Source of the DNA: a virus
Virus record (IMG/VR): IMGVR_UViG_3300039159_000062
Span: 1 to 26,474 of that record
Strand: one strand, 5' to 3'
Length of the DNA: 26,474 nucleotides
A program made the position numbers and the translations under genes. Positions 7,238 to 14,363 of this stretch are shown here, one piece after another (the stretch's first letter is position 1; the number at the start of each line of letters is the position of its first letter). The notes below the pieces were generated by a model, which worked only from the letters and a program-made list of their open reading frames with translations, was not told where the DNA came from and made no database searches.

Positions 7238-7638
7238 GCAAGGTACTCCCCAGCGTCAGACCAAACGGCCCGGCGCACATCGAATTCAGAAACCGGGTCA
7301 GGCACCGAAGCAATCGCCAGCAGCTTGTCGGCGTCGGCCTGGGTGATAACGCCACCGGCAACCATGCCCATCAATGCAACGGCCACCAGCGGGCCCCCAA
7401 TAATCAACCGGCCTTGCTCCACCAGTGGCTTGACGTGCCGGAAGTCGGGCGCGTTGTTGATCGCGTCCAGCAGCGCATTCCCAGCGGCCAGGCCCAATAC
7501 TTCAAGAATCGTGCCGTTGCCAATTTCGCGTGTGCTGGGTTTCGTGCGCCCGACACTGAGCGCGTCGGCAATGGCTTGCGTGTCCCGGCTTGCAACGAGC
7601 ACCGGGTCAAGTGCTTGGATTTCAGTGAGTAGGTTCAT
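7234..7638 (-). CDS. Conserved-type phage protein of tail region
   Basis: A 134-residue mostly helical protein starting MNLLTEIQALDPVLVASRD. It has an 'IADALSVGRTK' segment, an 'EIGNGTILEVLGL' strand-turn and a helical carboxy-terminal half (VVITQADADKLLAIA type). I recall similar unnamed proteins beside tail-fibre genes in other phages ('.IGNGTILE.LGL... PDFRHVKPLLEQGRL'), but their function is not known to me. The start overlaps the stop of a 15-codon reading frame just upstream (CCATGA), so it may be translated by coupling. No Shine-Dalgarno sequence is visible. Confidence 0.75.
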   Translation of the reverse strand: MNLLTEIQALDPVLVASRDTQAIADALSVGRTKPSTREIGNGTILEVLGLAAGNALLDAINNAPDFRHVKPLVEQGRLIIGGPLVAVALMGMVAGGVITQADADKLLAIASVPDPVSEFDVRRAVWSDAGEYLA

Positions 7639-7682
7639 GGCTTAAGGCCCAGCGCGAGAGTGATGGCGATGATTTTATTCAT
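7635..7682 (-). CDS. 15-residue micro-ORF, possible coupling peptide
   Basis: The frame reads MNKIIAITLALGLKP and then stop. The stop overlaps the ATG of the 134-residue gene by 2-4 bases. Its ATG lies 12 nt after the stop of the 76-residue gene, with only a weak TGAGA-like site. It fills what would otherwise be a 56-nt gap in an operon with almost none. It may be a tiny real protein, a leader that delivers ribosomes to the next start, or chance. Confidence 0.45.
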   Translation of the reverse strand: MNKIIAITLALGLKP

Positions 7683-7694
7683 GGTGTTCTCAGG

Positions 7695-7925
7695 TTAGGG
7701 TGCGAGCCGCTGCCACTGAAACGACACAGCGCCAGTGGCGGTTGCCGTGAATGTGGCGGTGGCGCCAACGGCGGCAGATTGGTCGCTAGGTTGCACCGTG
7801 AAGACGGGCGCGGTGAGGGATGCAAAGAACTCGTCTACCACCAGCGAGCCGGCGTAGGTGTCCCAGGCGTCCGCACCGCCGCGAAACCCGGCGGGTAGAT
7901 CGCGCTCAGGGCCGGGAATGCTCAT
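7695..7925 (-). CDS. Short protein ending in the first half of an Ig-like domain
   Basis: A 76-residue protein. Residues about 1-38 form a lead (GPERDLPAGFRGGADAW). Residues about 40-73 read FTVQPSDQSAAVGATATF, then SFQWQRLAP. This is the standard opening of an Ig-like domain in phage and bacterial surface proteins, up to the core tryptophan, and it then stops. The strands that should follow begin the 571-residue fibre-like protein at 6139. This gene therefore looks like the detached amino-terminal part of an ancestral fibre protein. The start follows the upstream stop by 3 nt (TAAGCCATG) without a ribosome site. Confidence 0.75.
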   Translation of the reverse strand: MSIPGPERDLPAGFRGGADAWDTYAGSLVVDEFFASLTAPVFTVQPSDQSAAVGATATFTATATGAVSFQWQRLAP

Positions 7926-7928
7926 GGC

Positions 7929-8756
7929 TTACCCGTGAGCGATTTTTGCCGCGCCGCGAAGAAGTCCGCTGCTTGTGTTGGCGCCAATCACGGCGAGCTG
8001 CAAACACGACGCGTTGTAAATCTCAGGCAAGCCCAGCGCGGCCCAGTCGTTCGTGTATTTGGAGTTTGCCAGCGGCGCGAAACAAGCCGCTCGCAGCCGC
8101 GTGGCGGTGAAGCCAAAGTTGCCGGCAGCGGCGGTGCTGGCGCTCAGGATCACGGAGTTGATGCCGCGAATGAACTTCCCGGCGGCAGGATCAATGCCGT
8201 TCAGGCTGAACCAGTTGCCGGCGCGGACGGTGCCGCCCACAGCAAGCACGTTCAGGTTGCCGGTTGTGCCGTCGTTGTACGTCACATTGATGGTCGCGTT
8301 CGATGCTGTTGCCCCGCCGTCGGTGTACACCTCCAGCCACCATTGAATGTCGGAAAAGTTCGCATCGCCGCGTCGCTCTGCCACCAGGCCAAGCGTGGAC
8401 AGGTCCATGCCGGTCACGGTCTGCGATGTGGTGACGTTGAGCACCAGACCGCCCATGTGCGCCAGCCGGTCGTGAAACTCGATTGTGCTGACGTTGTTGC
8501 TGTTCAGCACTTCGGCATAGCCGAGATACGACGTGGCGGGCGCGGTCTGCTGGTTGAACTGCACCGCGCCCGTCAGGGTGTTGTTGCAGATCGCTGCTGC
8601 GGTGGGGATCGCGCCCTGTCCCGGCTGGCCCGTGGCTCGCCAGAGCGAGATATAGCGCCCGGCAAGCTGGTTGGCCAGGCTGGCCTTGTCGATGACAACT
8701 CGGCTGCTGTTGTTCCCCAGCGCGTCGATGAGCTGGTCGCGGGTGGTGATGGCCAT
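7929..8756 (-). CDS. Virion structural protein (tail region)
   Basis: A 275-residue protein starting MAITTRDQLIDALGNNSSRVVIDKA. An amino-terminal helix (TRDQLIDALGN) is followed by residues 30-130 that mention aromatic surface strands (RYISLWRATGQPG, TSYLGYAEV), and then beta strands to the end (INVTYNDGTTGNLNVL). I recognise this as the kind of conserved protein phages encode between head-tail connector and fibre genes, without a known biochemical role. A weak GTTGAG site lies before the ATG. The order in the operon suggests a tail component. Confidence 0.75.
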   Translation of the reverse strand: MAITTRDQLIDALGNNSSRVVIDKASLANQLAGRYISLWRATGQPGQGAIPTAAAICNNTLTGAVQFNQQTAPATSYLGYAEVLNSNNVSTIEFHDRLAHMGGLVLNVTTSQTVTGMDLSTLGLVAERRGDANFSDIQWWLEVYTDGGATASNATINVTYNDGTTGNLNVLAVGGTVRAGNWFSLNGIDPAAGKFIRGINSVILSASTAAAGNFGFTATRLRAACFAPLANSKYTNDWAALGLPEIYNASCLQLAVIGANTSSGLLRGAAKIAHG

Positions 8757-8767
8757 GACTCAACCGA

Positions 8768-9364
8768 TCAAGTATTCGCAGCAGTCAGGGTGAAGCTCGA
8801 CACAGTGATCGTCTGGCCGCTGGTGATCGTGCCGTTGACGGGCAGATCGGAGCTGAACGTGATCGAAGCCGCGCTGGCGACGCCTGCGGTCGACGTGTTG
8901 CTGATGGTTACGGCGGTGCCGGTCAGGGCGACCACAGTTGCACCTACCGGAATACCGGCTCCGCTCACATTCTGGCCGACCGCAGCACCGGTGGTCGAAG
9001 CAAAGTTCAACACGTTGCCGTTGGCTGCGGTCAGGGCGCTGGTGGCGATCACGGTGTTGATGCCGCTGGTGCCCTGGATGTGACAGGTCGCGCCGGCCTT
9101 GATGCGGAAGGACTGTGGGGTAGCAGCGGCGCCGCCCGAAGCGGTTCCGGTCCATGTACCCAGCAGCGTCTTGGTGGTGCCAGACGCGGCGTTCATCCAG
9201 TCGGACGGCAGCACAAGCGTGGCCAACAAACCGGTCGGGTCAGCGGCGGCAGCGTTGGCTGGCACAGCGCCCGAAAAGATCAGCAGCGAGGGTGCAGTGC
9301 CGGGGATCGACTCGGCGAGGTCGAGGCGGGCGAGGTTGATAGCAGATGAGTATTGCAATGACAT
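8768..9364 (-). CDS. Beta-rich tail-region protein, paralogue-like to the 530-985 protein
   Basis: A 198-residue protein starting MSLQYSSAINLARLDLAESI. The first ~100 residues (LLIFSGAVP, GLLATLVLPSDW, LLGTWTG, PQSFRIKAG) resemble the 151-residue protein at 530-985. The second half is a Gly/Ala/Thr/Val-rich string of short strands (for example GQNVSGAGIPVGATVVALTG), as in many phage spike and decoration domains. The start has an AAGAGGA site 7 nt before it. It lies directly after the head-tail adaptor gene, with a 20-nt gap, and is probably part of the tail or its decoration. Confidence 0.75.
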   Translation of the reverse strand: MSLQYSSAINLARLDLAESIPGTAPSLLIFSGAVPANAAAADPTGLLATLVLPSDWMNAASGTTKTLLGTWTGTASGGAAATPQSFRIKAGATCHIQGTSGINTVIATSALTAANGNVLNFASTTGAAVGQNVSGAGIPVGATVVALTGTAVTISNTSTAGVASAASITFSSDLPVNGTITSGQTITVSSFTLTAANT

Positions 9365-9384
9365 GGTGAAGTCCTCTTAGGTAA

Positions 9385-10035
9385 TTAAATTCCGCCGTAC
9401 ATAACGGACCCGGCTGGGTGCCGGGCTCGCTGCTGCTCGATCTTGGCCTTCTCGCAGTAGCTGCGGAACAGCGCCCCGTGGGTGTCGGCCAGCTTGACGT
9501 TGAGCGTCTCTGCGTCGTGGCGCGAGTACGCGAGGTGGCGCATCCAGTCGAGCAGCGCCAGGTGGTGCTGGTCGTCGAGATCGAACTCAACGCCCGGGCC
9601 GTCGATGGCTGCTTCGGGCAGGCGGAACGTGCCGAGCTTGATGGTGACGGTCTCGCTGGGCGTGGGCCAGACGCGGACCTTGCCCTTGCTCTCGCCGGTG
9701 ATCAGGTGGGTGACCTGGCCGGTGCGCTGGCCGAGCAGCACGCCCGACTGCGAGGCCTTCTCGATCGACATGATCTCCACCGGCCGGCCGTTGTCGGCGC
9801 GGCGCGCGTAGCGCAGCTTCAGAATGAGTGGGGAGAGCGTGAACAGCTCCACCCCGGGTGTGACAGCCAGCTGCGTGAACCCGCTGGTGGCATCTTCGAT
9901 GCCCTCAGTCCAGCGGTGGAACCACTTGTGCGCCTCGTCCATGTAGCGGTAGATGGCAGAGTCCGACCACAGGTACGGCTCCGCCATGTCCGACATCTCT
10001 TCGCGGAAGATCTGCAGCAGCTGGGTACTGTCCAT
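9385..10035 (-). CDS. Head-tail adaptor protein
   Basis: A 216-residue mostly helical protein. It opens with MDSTQLLQIFREEMSD, then 'YLWSDSAIYRYMDEAHKWFHRWTEG', a pattern typical of phage adaptor (connector) proteins that bind under the portal. A middle beta region (LFTLSPLILKLRYARR) and a carboxy-terminal helix (LALLDWMRHLAYSRHDAETLN) complete the usual layout. Its place between capsid genes and tail genes is where this protein is normally found. It starts 3 nt before the end of the upstream gene's stop region, with an AAGG site upstream. Function by family resemblance and order, not by a catalytic motif. Confidence 0.75.
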   Translation of the reverse strand: MDSTQLLQIFREEMSDMAEPYLWSDSAIYRYMDEAHKWFHRWTEGIEDATSGFTQLAVTPGVELFTLSPLILKLRYARRADNGRPVEIMSIEKASQSGVLLGQRTGQVTHLITGESKGKVRVWPTPSETVTIKLGTFRLPEAAIDGPGVEFDLDDQHHLALLDWMRHLAYSRHDAETLNVKLADTHGALFRSYCEKAKIEQQRARHPAGSVMYGGI

Positions 10036-10037
10036 GT

Positions 10038-10409
10038 TCAGACAGCCTTGTCTTGGGAGAACTTCATCCAGGTGACGTCGCGCTCTTTGGCGTCAACAGC
10101 CCAGCCGAGCTCTTTGGACAGGGGCGCCAGCTGGGGCATGCCCGAGGCGGTGAAGCTCTCGCGCTTGTTGGCCAGGGACATCTTCTCGTAGGCAGCGAAC
10201 AGAGCAGCTTCGCGCTCGGTGGCCGCGGTTGGCTCTTGTGGGCCGTCGCCTTTGGCGGGCTCAGGAATTTCTTCGGTGGGCATGATGCCGTTGGCAACCA
10301 GCTCCGCGTGCATCTGGGGCGGTGCGTAGGTGGGCTCACCTTTTTTGAACTCGACCGATCGGCCGGAGGTCGAGATGAACGTCAGATCGCGGTGGGCGAC
10401 GTATTCCAT
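10038..10409 (-). CDS. Unidentified capsid-region protein
   Basis: A 123-residue protein. The first 45 residues look beta-rich (LTFISTSGRSVEFKKGEPTY) and resemble small phage proteins that begin with a similar 'F....G..V.F.KG....P' strand pair. The remainder is charged and helical (REAALFAAYEKMSLANKRESF), with a Pro/Glu-rich linker between. It has a good AGGAGA site 6 nt before the ATG. It sits between a capsid-associated gene and the adaptor gene, so a head-completion or minor capsid role is plausible, but I cannot assign one. Confidence 0.7.
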   Translation of the reverse strand: MEYVAHRDLTFISTSGRSVEFKKGEPTYAPPQMHAELVANGIMPTEEIPEPAKGDGPQEPTAATEREAALFAAYEKMSLANKRESFTASGMPQLAPLSKELGWAVDAKERDVTWMKFSQDKAV

Positions 10410-10469
10410 GGTTTTCTCCTGGTGGTTGAGAAGAACGGGCCGAGTGGCCCGTTCTGGTGGCTACGACGA

Positions 10470-10970
10470 TCAGGTGATCTGGATCTCGTTGGTGCGGCCG
10501 TCGATCGTGTACTGGACACGGATGCGGGCCTTGCCTGCTGTGGCCGTGGCGGTCAGGCCAGCGGTTGTCATGCGCAGGTTCTGACCGTTGTTGGCCACCA
10601 GCGGGGCGGTGAGCGCCAGCGCCGTGCGCGAGCCCACAGTGGCCGCGTCCAGGTCGAACGCAGCGAGCAGAGCGCCGGTGGCGCCAGCGATGCCGACGTT
10701 CAACGTGGCGCCGGCGCCGATGCCAGCGAAGGCGGTCTCGACGATGACTTCGCCGCCGATGATCACGGCGCCCACGGGCATCGGGATGCAGTCGAAGACG
10801 ACGCCGGTGCCAGCGTTCAGGCCCTGCTCACCGGGGTCGGTGGAGTTGGCTGCGGTAGAGCCGAAGGTCTTCTTCGTGCCGTCAACGGAGTCGACGACCC
10901 ATTCGTTGAACGCGAAGGTAAATTCGGCGACCAGTGGGTACTGGGCGGTACGGGATGCAAGATTTTTCAT
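10470..10970 (-). CDS. Capsid-associated (decoration-like) protein
   Basis: A 166-residue protein rich in Ala, Gly, Val and Thr, with an amino-terminal aromatic segment (VAEFTFAFNEWVVDS) and beta strands through the rest (AVIIGGEVIVETAF, TLNVGIAG, IRVQYTIDG). Phages often encode a small beta-sandwich protein just after the major capsid gene that decorates or stabilises the head. The position and composition fit, but no family motif is visible. A GAAAGA site precedes the ATG by about 6 nt. The 52-nt gap to the capsid gene holds no evident terminator. Confidence 0.7.
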   Translation of the reverse strand: MKNLASRTAQYPLVAEFTFAFNEWVVDSVDGTKKTFGSTAANSTDPGEQGLNAGTGVVFDCIPMPVGAVIIGGEVIVETAFAGIGAGATLNVGIAGATGALLAAFDLDAATVGSRTALALTAPLVANNGQNLRMTTAGLTATATAGKARIRVQYTIDGRTNEIQIT

Positions 10971-11022
10971 GGTGTTCTTTCAGAGGGTTCTCGATAGGCG
11001 GGCCGAAGCCCGCCCGAATCGA

Positions 11023-12144
11023 TTACTGGGCCACGTAGCAGCTGATGACGCCGAAGTCTTCGACGGCGTTGCCTTCGTAGATGTTGCCGAACTTGGGCTT
11101 CAGGAAGCCCAGGATCTTGCCGATGGCGATGGCCTGGGAGTTCTTGAAGTCGAACTCTTCCTCGTTCCACTCGGGGGCACCCAGGTCGGCCATGCCGAGC
11201 GCTTGCGCACCGCAGAACAGCACCTGGCAACCGTCCACCGTGCCGGAGGCGCCGTACTTGCCGGTGGCCACGCCAGAGGTGTTCGGGACGTGGCGGAACT
11301 CGTGCAGGTAGATGCCGTCGATCTTCACGCTGTCACCGGAGTACAGCTTGTCGTTGACGCTGGTGCTCTGGCTGTGGCGCAGGTTCAGGTTGTAGTCCGG
11401 GTCCTGCTTTAGCTTGGCCATGGCCTGCGGGGTCAAGAAGGCGTGGTACGTCTCCTGACCGCCTTCGCCACCGACGCCACGGATGTAGCGGTCCTTGGCA
11501 TAGGCCTTCAGCTGCACAAACATCTTCCAGCCGGGGAAGTCGGTGGCGGTCACAGCAGCGGAGGTGTTGCCACCGGTCTGGCTGGAGCGCAGCACGCCGG
11601 CGGTGGAGTCCCAGCGCGTCATGCGGCGGGTCGACGGGGCGCTGACGTCAGCGGCAAACTCGAGGTGGCGCAAGTCCGAACCAACGCGCGCCGCGCCGCT
11701 GGGCTTGAACTGGTAGCCGATGCCAGCCAGCGTCTGGAACGCCATCTGGTCGATACGGTCTGCCAGCCAGTAGCTCAGCACGTTCTTGGAGTTGTCGCGA
11801 AAGCTGATGATCGACTTCTGGTCGGCCATCTTGCCCTCGTGGCGGTTGGCGTGGCGCAGCTGGTCGATGCGGATGACCTGCTCAAACGTCTGCATGCCCT
11901 CCTCGTTGCCCACCAGGGTGCGGTCGCCGGCCACGCCGTCGCCCTGCAGGTCGGCCAGCAAGGTGATCACCGCGCGGGCGCCCTTTTCAGACGACTTCAA
12001 GGAGGTGATGTGCTGGATCATCGAGTTCGTGCCCGAACCCAAGAACTTGTTGATGAACGACTGGTTGCGTGCGTTCTTCCATAAATCCATGCTCCAAATG
12101 GTCTTTTGTTCATTTGTGAGCAGGCCAAAGTTGGTGAGTGCCAT
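11023..12144 (-). CDS. Major capsid protein, N4-gp56 type
   Basis: A 373-residue protein forming the head shell. The amino-terminal half carries the pattern typical of the N4-gp56 capsid family (for example DQKSIISFRDNSKNVLSYWL and 'DQMAFQTLAG'). I chose the ATG at 12144 (MALTNFGLLTN) because a GAAGGAG site lies 7 nt upstream; an alternative in-frame start at 12198 would add a basic segment with no ribosome site. Heptad element C lies 113 nt upstream, so the transcript would have a short leader with a proper ribosome site, unlike the leaderless genes in this window. It follows the scaffold in the usual head-gene order but with two genes, the gp49-type gene and the homing endonuclease, between them. 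Confidence 0.88.
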   Translation of the reverse strand: MALTNFGLLTNEQKTIWSMDLWKNARNQSFINKFLGSGTNSMIQHITSLKSSEKGARAVITLLADLQGDGVAGDRTLVGNEEGMQTFEQVIRIDQLRHANRHEGKMADQKSIISFRDNSKNVLSYWLADRIDQMAFQTLAGIGYQFKPSGAARVGSDLRHLEFAADVSAPSTRRMTRWDSTAGVLRSSQTGGNTSAAVTATDFPGWKMFVQLKAYAKDRYIRGVGGEGGQETYHAFLTPQAMAKLKQDPDYNLNLRHSQSTSVNDKLYSGDSVKIDGIYLHEFRHVPNTSGVATGKYGASGTVDGCQVLFCGAQALGMADLGAPEWNEEEFDFKNSQAIAIGKILGFLKPKFGNIYEGNAVEDFGVISCYVAQ

Positions 12145-12257
12145 ACGGCTCTCCTTCATAAAAACAGATGTACAAATTGGCTTTCGCCGCCTTGCCATGT
12201 GTCGTCATGACCAACGAAGGGTGGGTAATGTCTATCGGGTTACCAGTCCGTAGTGCG

Positions 12258-12278
12258 ATTCTAACTTGGATCTTAGAC
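12258..12278 (-). promoter_or_regulatory. Heptad promoter-like element C
   Basis: The minus strand reads GTCTAAG, ATCCAAG, TTAGAAT. It overlaps the last codons of the homing endonuclease gene and lies 113 nt before the major capsid ATG, which has its own ribosome site. This is the likely capsid promoter. The middle heptad differs from the consensus and is closest to element D. Confidence 0.65.
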
Positions 12279-12770
12279 GGATGCGCGCGCCACAGGCTGA
12301 AAAGTGTGGTATCGCGCCTTGGCTACTGCCTGCGCGTCTTTGGCGGCTGTAAGGTCGGCAAAATAACCGACATGGTGGTGCGTCCCGCGCACTGTCACCC
12401 GTACACGCCAGCGGTCTCCCACCCGGCACACCCCGGGCACGCCGCTCGAGTTGTCTTTGCGCACGCTCATGTTCTGGTTGTTCTCAGCCCGGTCTGCCGC
12501 CCGTAGATTGGTCCAGACGTTGCTCCGTCTGTTCCCGTCGCGGTGGTCGATGTCAGCAGGCGGGAATGCACCGGTCATGTAGAGCCAAGCCAAGCGATGG
12601 AGCATGTAGTTCTTGCCTTGAACCATCGCTGACTGGTACCCAGAAATATGTGCGGACCCGACTGACCCGCCGGATTTACGTCCTCTGCCATCCGTGCCCG
12701 GAAGGCGTGTAAACACCCCAGTCTCGGGGTCGTAAGACATCAGGCTCTTCAGTTCGGCTTGGGTGATCAT
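12273..12770 (-). CDS. HNH homing endonuclease with AP2-like DNA-binding domain
   Basis: A 165-residue free-standing mobile endonuclease. The HNH core runs about residues 50-95: HRLAW (His58), then DIDHRDGNRRSN (Asp75-His76 through Asn84) and the supporting 'NLRAADRAENNQN'. Residues about 106-155 are an AP2-like domain (GVPGVCRVGDRWRVRVTV, HVGYFADLTAAKDAQ), the DNA-binding partner usual in this family. It would cut an allele lacking it and be copied by repair. It lies between the scaffold and capsid genes and has its own element D and a GAAGGA site. It is not needed for growth, so I treat it as a mobile guest. Confidence 0.9.
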   Translation of the reverse strand: MITQAELKSLMSYDPETGVFTRLPGTDGRGRKSGGSVGSAHISGYQSAMVQGKNYMLHRLAWLYMTGAFPPADIDHRDGNRRSNVWTNLRAADRAENNQNMSVRKDNSSGVPGVCRVGDRWRVRVTVRGTHHHVGYFADLTAAKDAQAVAKARYHTFQPVARASV

Positions 12771-12856
12771 TGTGTTCCTTCATCAAGGTCATCTGGAGAA
12801 GTTACCGACGGCGCTGATGAGGCGCTTTTCAGGCTGCAGGCCCTAGTCGGCGGTCT

Positions 12857-12877
12857 AGTCTAACTTAGATCTTAGAA
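12857..12877 (-). promoter_or_regulatory. Heptad promoter-like element D
   Basis: The minus strand reads TTCTAAG, ATCTAAG, TTAGACT. It lies 86 nt before the homing endonuclease ATG and just after the terminator at 12893-12931. The third heptad lacks the TAGAAT end of most copies. It shares the AGATC step with element C. Confidence 0.6.
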
Positions 12878-12892
12878 CGGTGGAAGACCGGC

Positions 12893-12931
12893 AAAAAAAG
12901 AGCCCCGGCTCCATTTCTGGGGGCGGGGCTC
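12893..12931 (-). terminator. Intrinsic terminator
   Basis: On the minus strand an 8-bp GC stem (GAGCCCCG and CGGGGCTC) is followed immediately by seven U. It lies 32 nt after the stop of the gp49-type gene and just before element D. It should end transcription of the packaging and scaffold module before the capsid module. Confidence 0.85.
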
Positions 12932-12962
12932 AAAACGGGGATTGCACCCGTCAAGGAGACAA

Positions 12963-13349
12963 CTAGATATTCAGTTTGGATTTCAGTTCGTAGCCCATCA
13001 AAGGCCAGACTTTGGCGACTGCATTGGCACGAGCAATCTTGCGGCCAATCTCAGCGTCGAAGTTTTCCGGGCTGGCGCAGGCTGACTCACCTGTGACGGT
13101 GAACCCGTTCTTTAGGGAAAGAACGCAGAACGTGAGAAGCGCAAGTTCTGCATGAGCGCCGGTTAATCGCGTCAATTCATCTTGACTGTGAAGCGCAGCC
13201 TGGACGCCGTCCTTTGCGGTGAAGTAATACACGCCGGCAATGTTGCCCTCGATGTCAGCAGGCGTAACCCGTGGAGCGGTCTTGCCCTTGGCTTGGATCA
13301 GCGCCTCGACGCCTTTGTCGCTCATGTCGGGTGAGGTGATGCTGTTCAT
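12963..13349 (-). CDS. N4 gp49 / Sf6 gene 66-type protein
   Basis: A 128-residue protein. The second half reads 'LLTFCVLSLKNGFTVTGESACASPENFDAEIGRKIARANAVAKVWPLMGY', which is the signature region of the phage N4 gp49/Sf6 gene 66 family. The family's function is not known to me. I chose the ATG at 13349: an AAGGGG site lies 6 nt upstream and overlaps the end of the scaffold gene. A GTG at 13364 would add five residues but lacks a ribosome site. Position between scaffold and capsid modules is unusual for a protein that is often scattered in phage genomes. It is followed by the terminator at 12893-12931. Confidence 0.85.
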   Translation of the reverse strand: MNSITSPDMSDKGVEALIQAKGKTAPRVTPADIEGNIAGVYYFTAKDGVQAALHSQDELTRLTGAHAELALLTFCVLSLKNGFTVTGESACASPENFDAEIGRKIARANAVAKVWPLMGYELKSKLNI

Positions 13350-13360
13350 GGTGATCCCCT

Positions 13361-14338
13361 TCACAGCTCGTCGCCGCGCAGCTTGGACAACATCTCGTCG
13401 GACAGGGCGGCGAACTCGCGCTGGCTCATGGCCATCACTGCTGCGGCCGAGGACTCGCCCCCGCCCAGCTTGTCGCTGTCCAGGCCGGTGTTCAGGCTCG
13501 CAGGGGTCGCCTTCACGGCGGCTGCGGTGCGCACGGCGGCGTCTTTCTTGCGCTCTGCGGCCACGTCTTTGTCGCTCACGCGCGGCGTGGTGTCCACCGC
13601 TGCCACCTGGCGCGCGGTGCGGGGCTCGACGATCAGCTTGACGGCTTTCTGGAGGGCATCTGTGGGGCTCATGCCGCGCGACTGGTACGCGGCCTTCAGG
13701 TCCAGCACCTCGGCTTCGGCCTCAGCGTCGTAGGCTTCGTGGTCGGGGTTCAGGGACGGGAAGCTGGTCTCGATGCGTTCCAGCACGGTCGTGTAACGCA
13801 CGCGCTCAGCCGCACGGATCTCTGCGGCCTGGATCTTCATGTCGCTCTTGGCTTCGGCCATGGTGCGCTCGTCTTTGCGGATCAGCGCCATGATGGCGGT
13901 GGCCTTATCCACCTCGCCGTCGGCCAGGAACGACGCGTAGTCCTTCTCCAGCTTGATGATGTTCGACTCCAGCGAGGTGATCTCGGTGTTCACCTCAGCG
14001 ATTTCGTCGCCCTTCCTGAACTGGGCCAGCTGGCGCTCCAGGTCGGCGCGCTTGTCGCGCTCCTTCTGCAGCACCGCTTCGTGGCGGCTCAGGGGGATGC
14101 GGGAGTCCTTTTTCTTGTCTTTGTCGGCGGAGGCGTCATCCGCGTCGTCGGGGTCGCCAGCGCCCAGCTCAGCAGCCAGGGCCTTGTCCTCAGGAGTAGG
14201 CGCCACGGGGGCTGCGGGCGCGGCTGGTGGCGCCACGGGCGCTACAGGCGGGGTGAACTCGTCGCCCCGGTCAACCGGGCCACCGCCGCCGGACGCGTCA
14301 TCGGGGCTGTGCAGGCGGAAGAAATGGCGTGGGTTCAT
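13361..14338 (-). CDS. Scaffolding protein
   Basis: A 325-residue protein, placed between portal and capsid. It has a Pro/Ala-rich amino-terminal spacer (about residues 25-50), an acidic Asp/Lys stretch (DDADDASADKDKKKD), a long Glu/Lys/Arg helical coiled-coil region (about 85-185) and a mixed carboxy-terminal helix. This is the pattern of P22-type scaffolds, which guide capsid assembly and leave before DNA packaging. The start is the ATG at 14338, 4 nt after element E and without a Shine-Dalgarno sequence. Sequence conservation of scaffolds is poor, so the call rests on composition and gene order. No protease gene is visible next to it. Confidence 0.75.
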   Translation of the reverse strand: MNPRHFFRLHSPDDASGGGGPVDRGDEFTPPVAPVAPPAAPAAPVAPTPEDKALAAELGAGDPDDADDASADKDKKKDSRIPLSRHEAVLQKERDKRADLERQLAQFRKGDEIAEVNTEITSLESNIIKLEKDYASFLADGEVDKATAIMALIRKDERTMAEAKSDMKIQAAEIRAAERVRYTTVLERIETSFPSLNPDHEAYDAEAEAEVLDLKAAYQSRGMSPTDALQKAVKLIVEPRTARQVAAVDTTPRVSDKDVAAERKKDAAVRTAAAVKATPASLNTGLDSDKLGGGESSAAAVMAMSQREFAALSDEMLSKLRGDEL

Positions 14339-14342
14339 TGTG

Positions 14343-14363
14343 GTTCTACCTTAGAGTTAAGAC
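14343..14363 (-). promoter_or_regulatory. Heptad promoter-like element E
   Basis: The minus strand reads GTCTTAA, CTCTAAG, GTAGAAC, ending 4 nt before the scaffold ATG. It overlaps the last codons of the portal gene. The first heptad is degenerate and the spacing to the ATG is shorter than in A, B and F. Confidence 0.55.

Noticed and set aside
12145-12198. Longer amino terminus for the capsid protein from 12198
   Set aside because: The extra basic segment lacks a ribosome site, while the ATG at 12144 has GAAGGAG at a normal distance and begins the family-like sequence.
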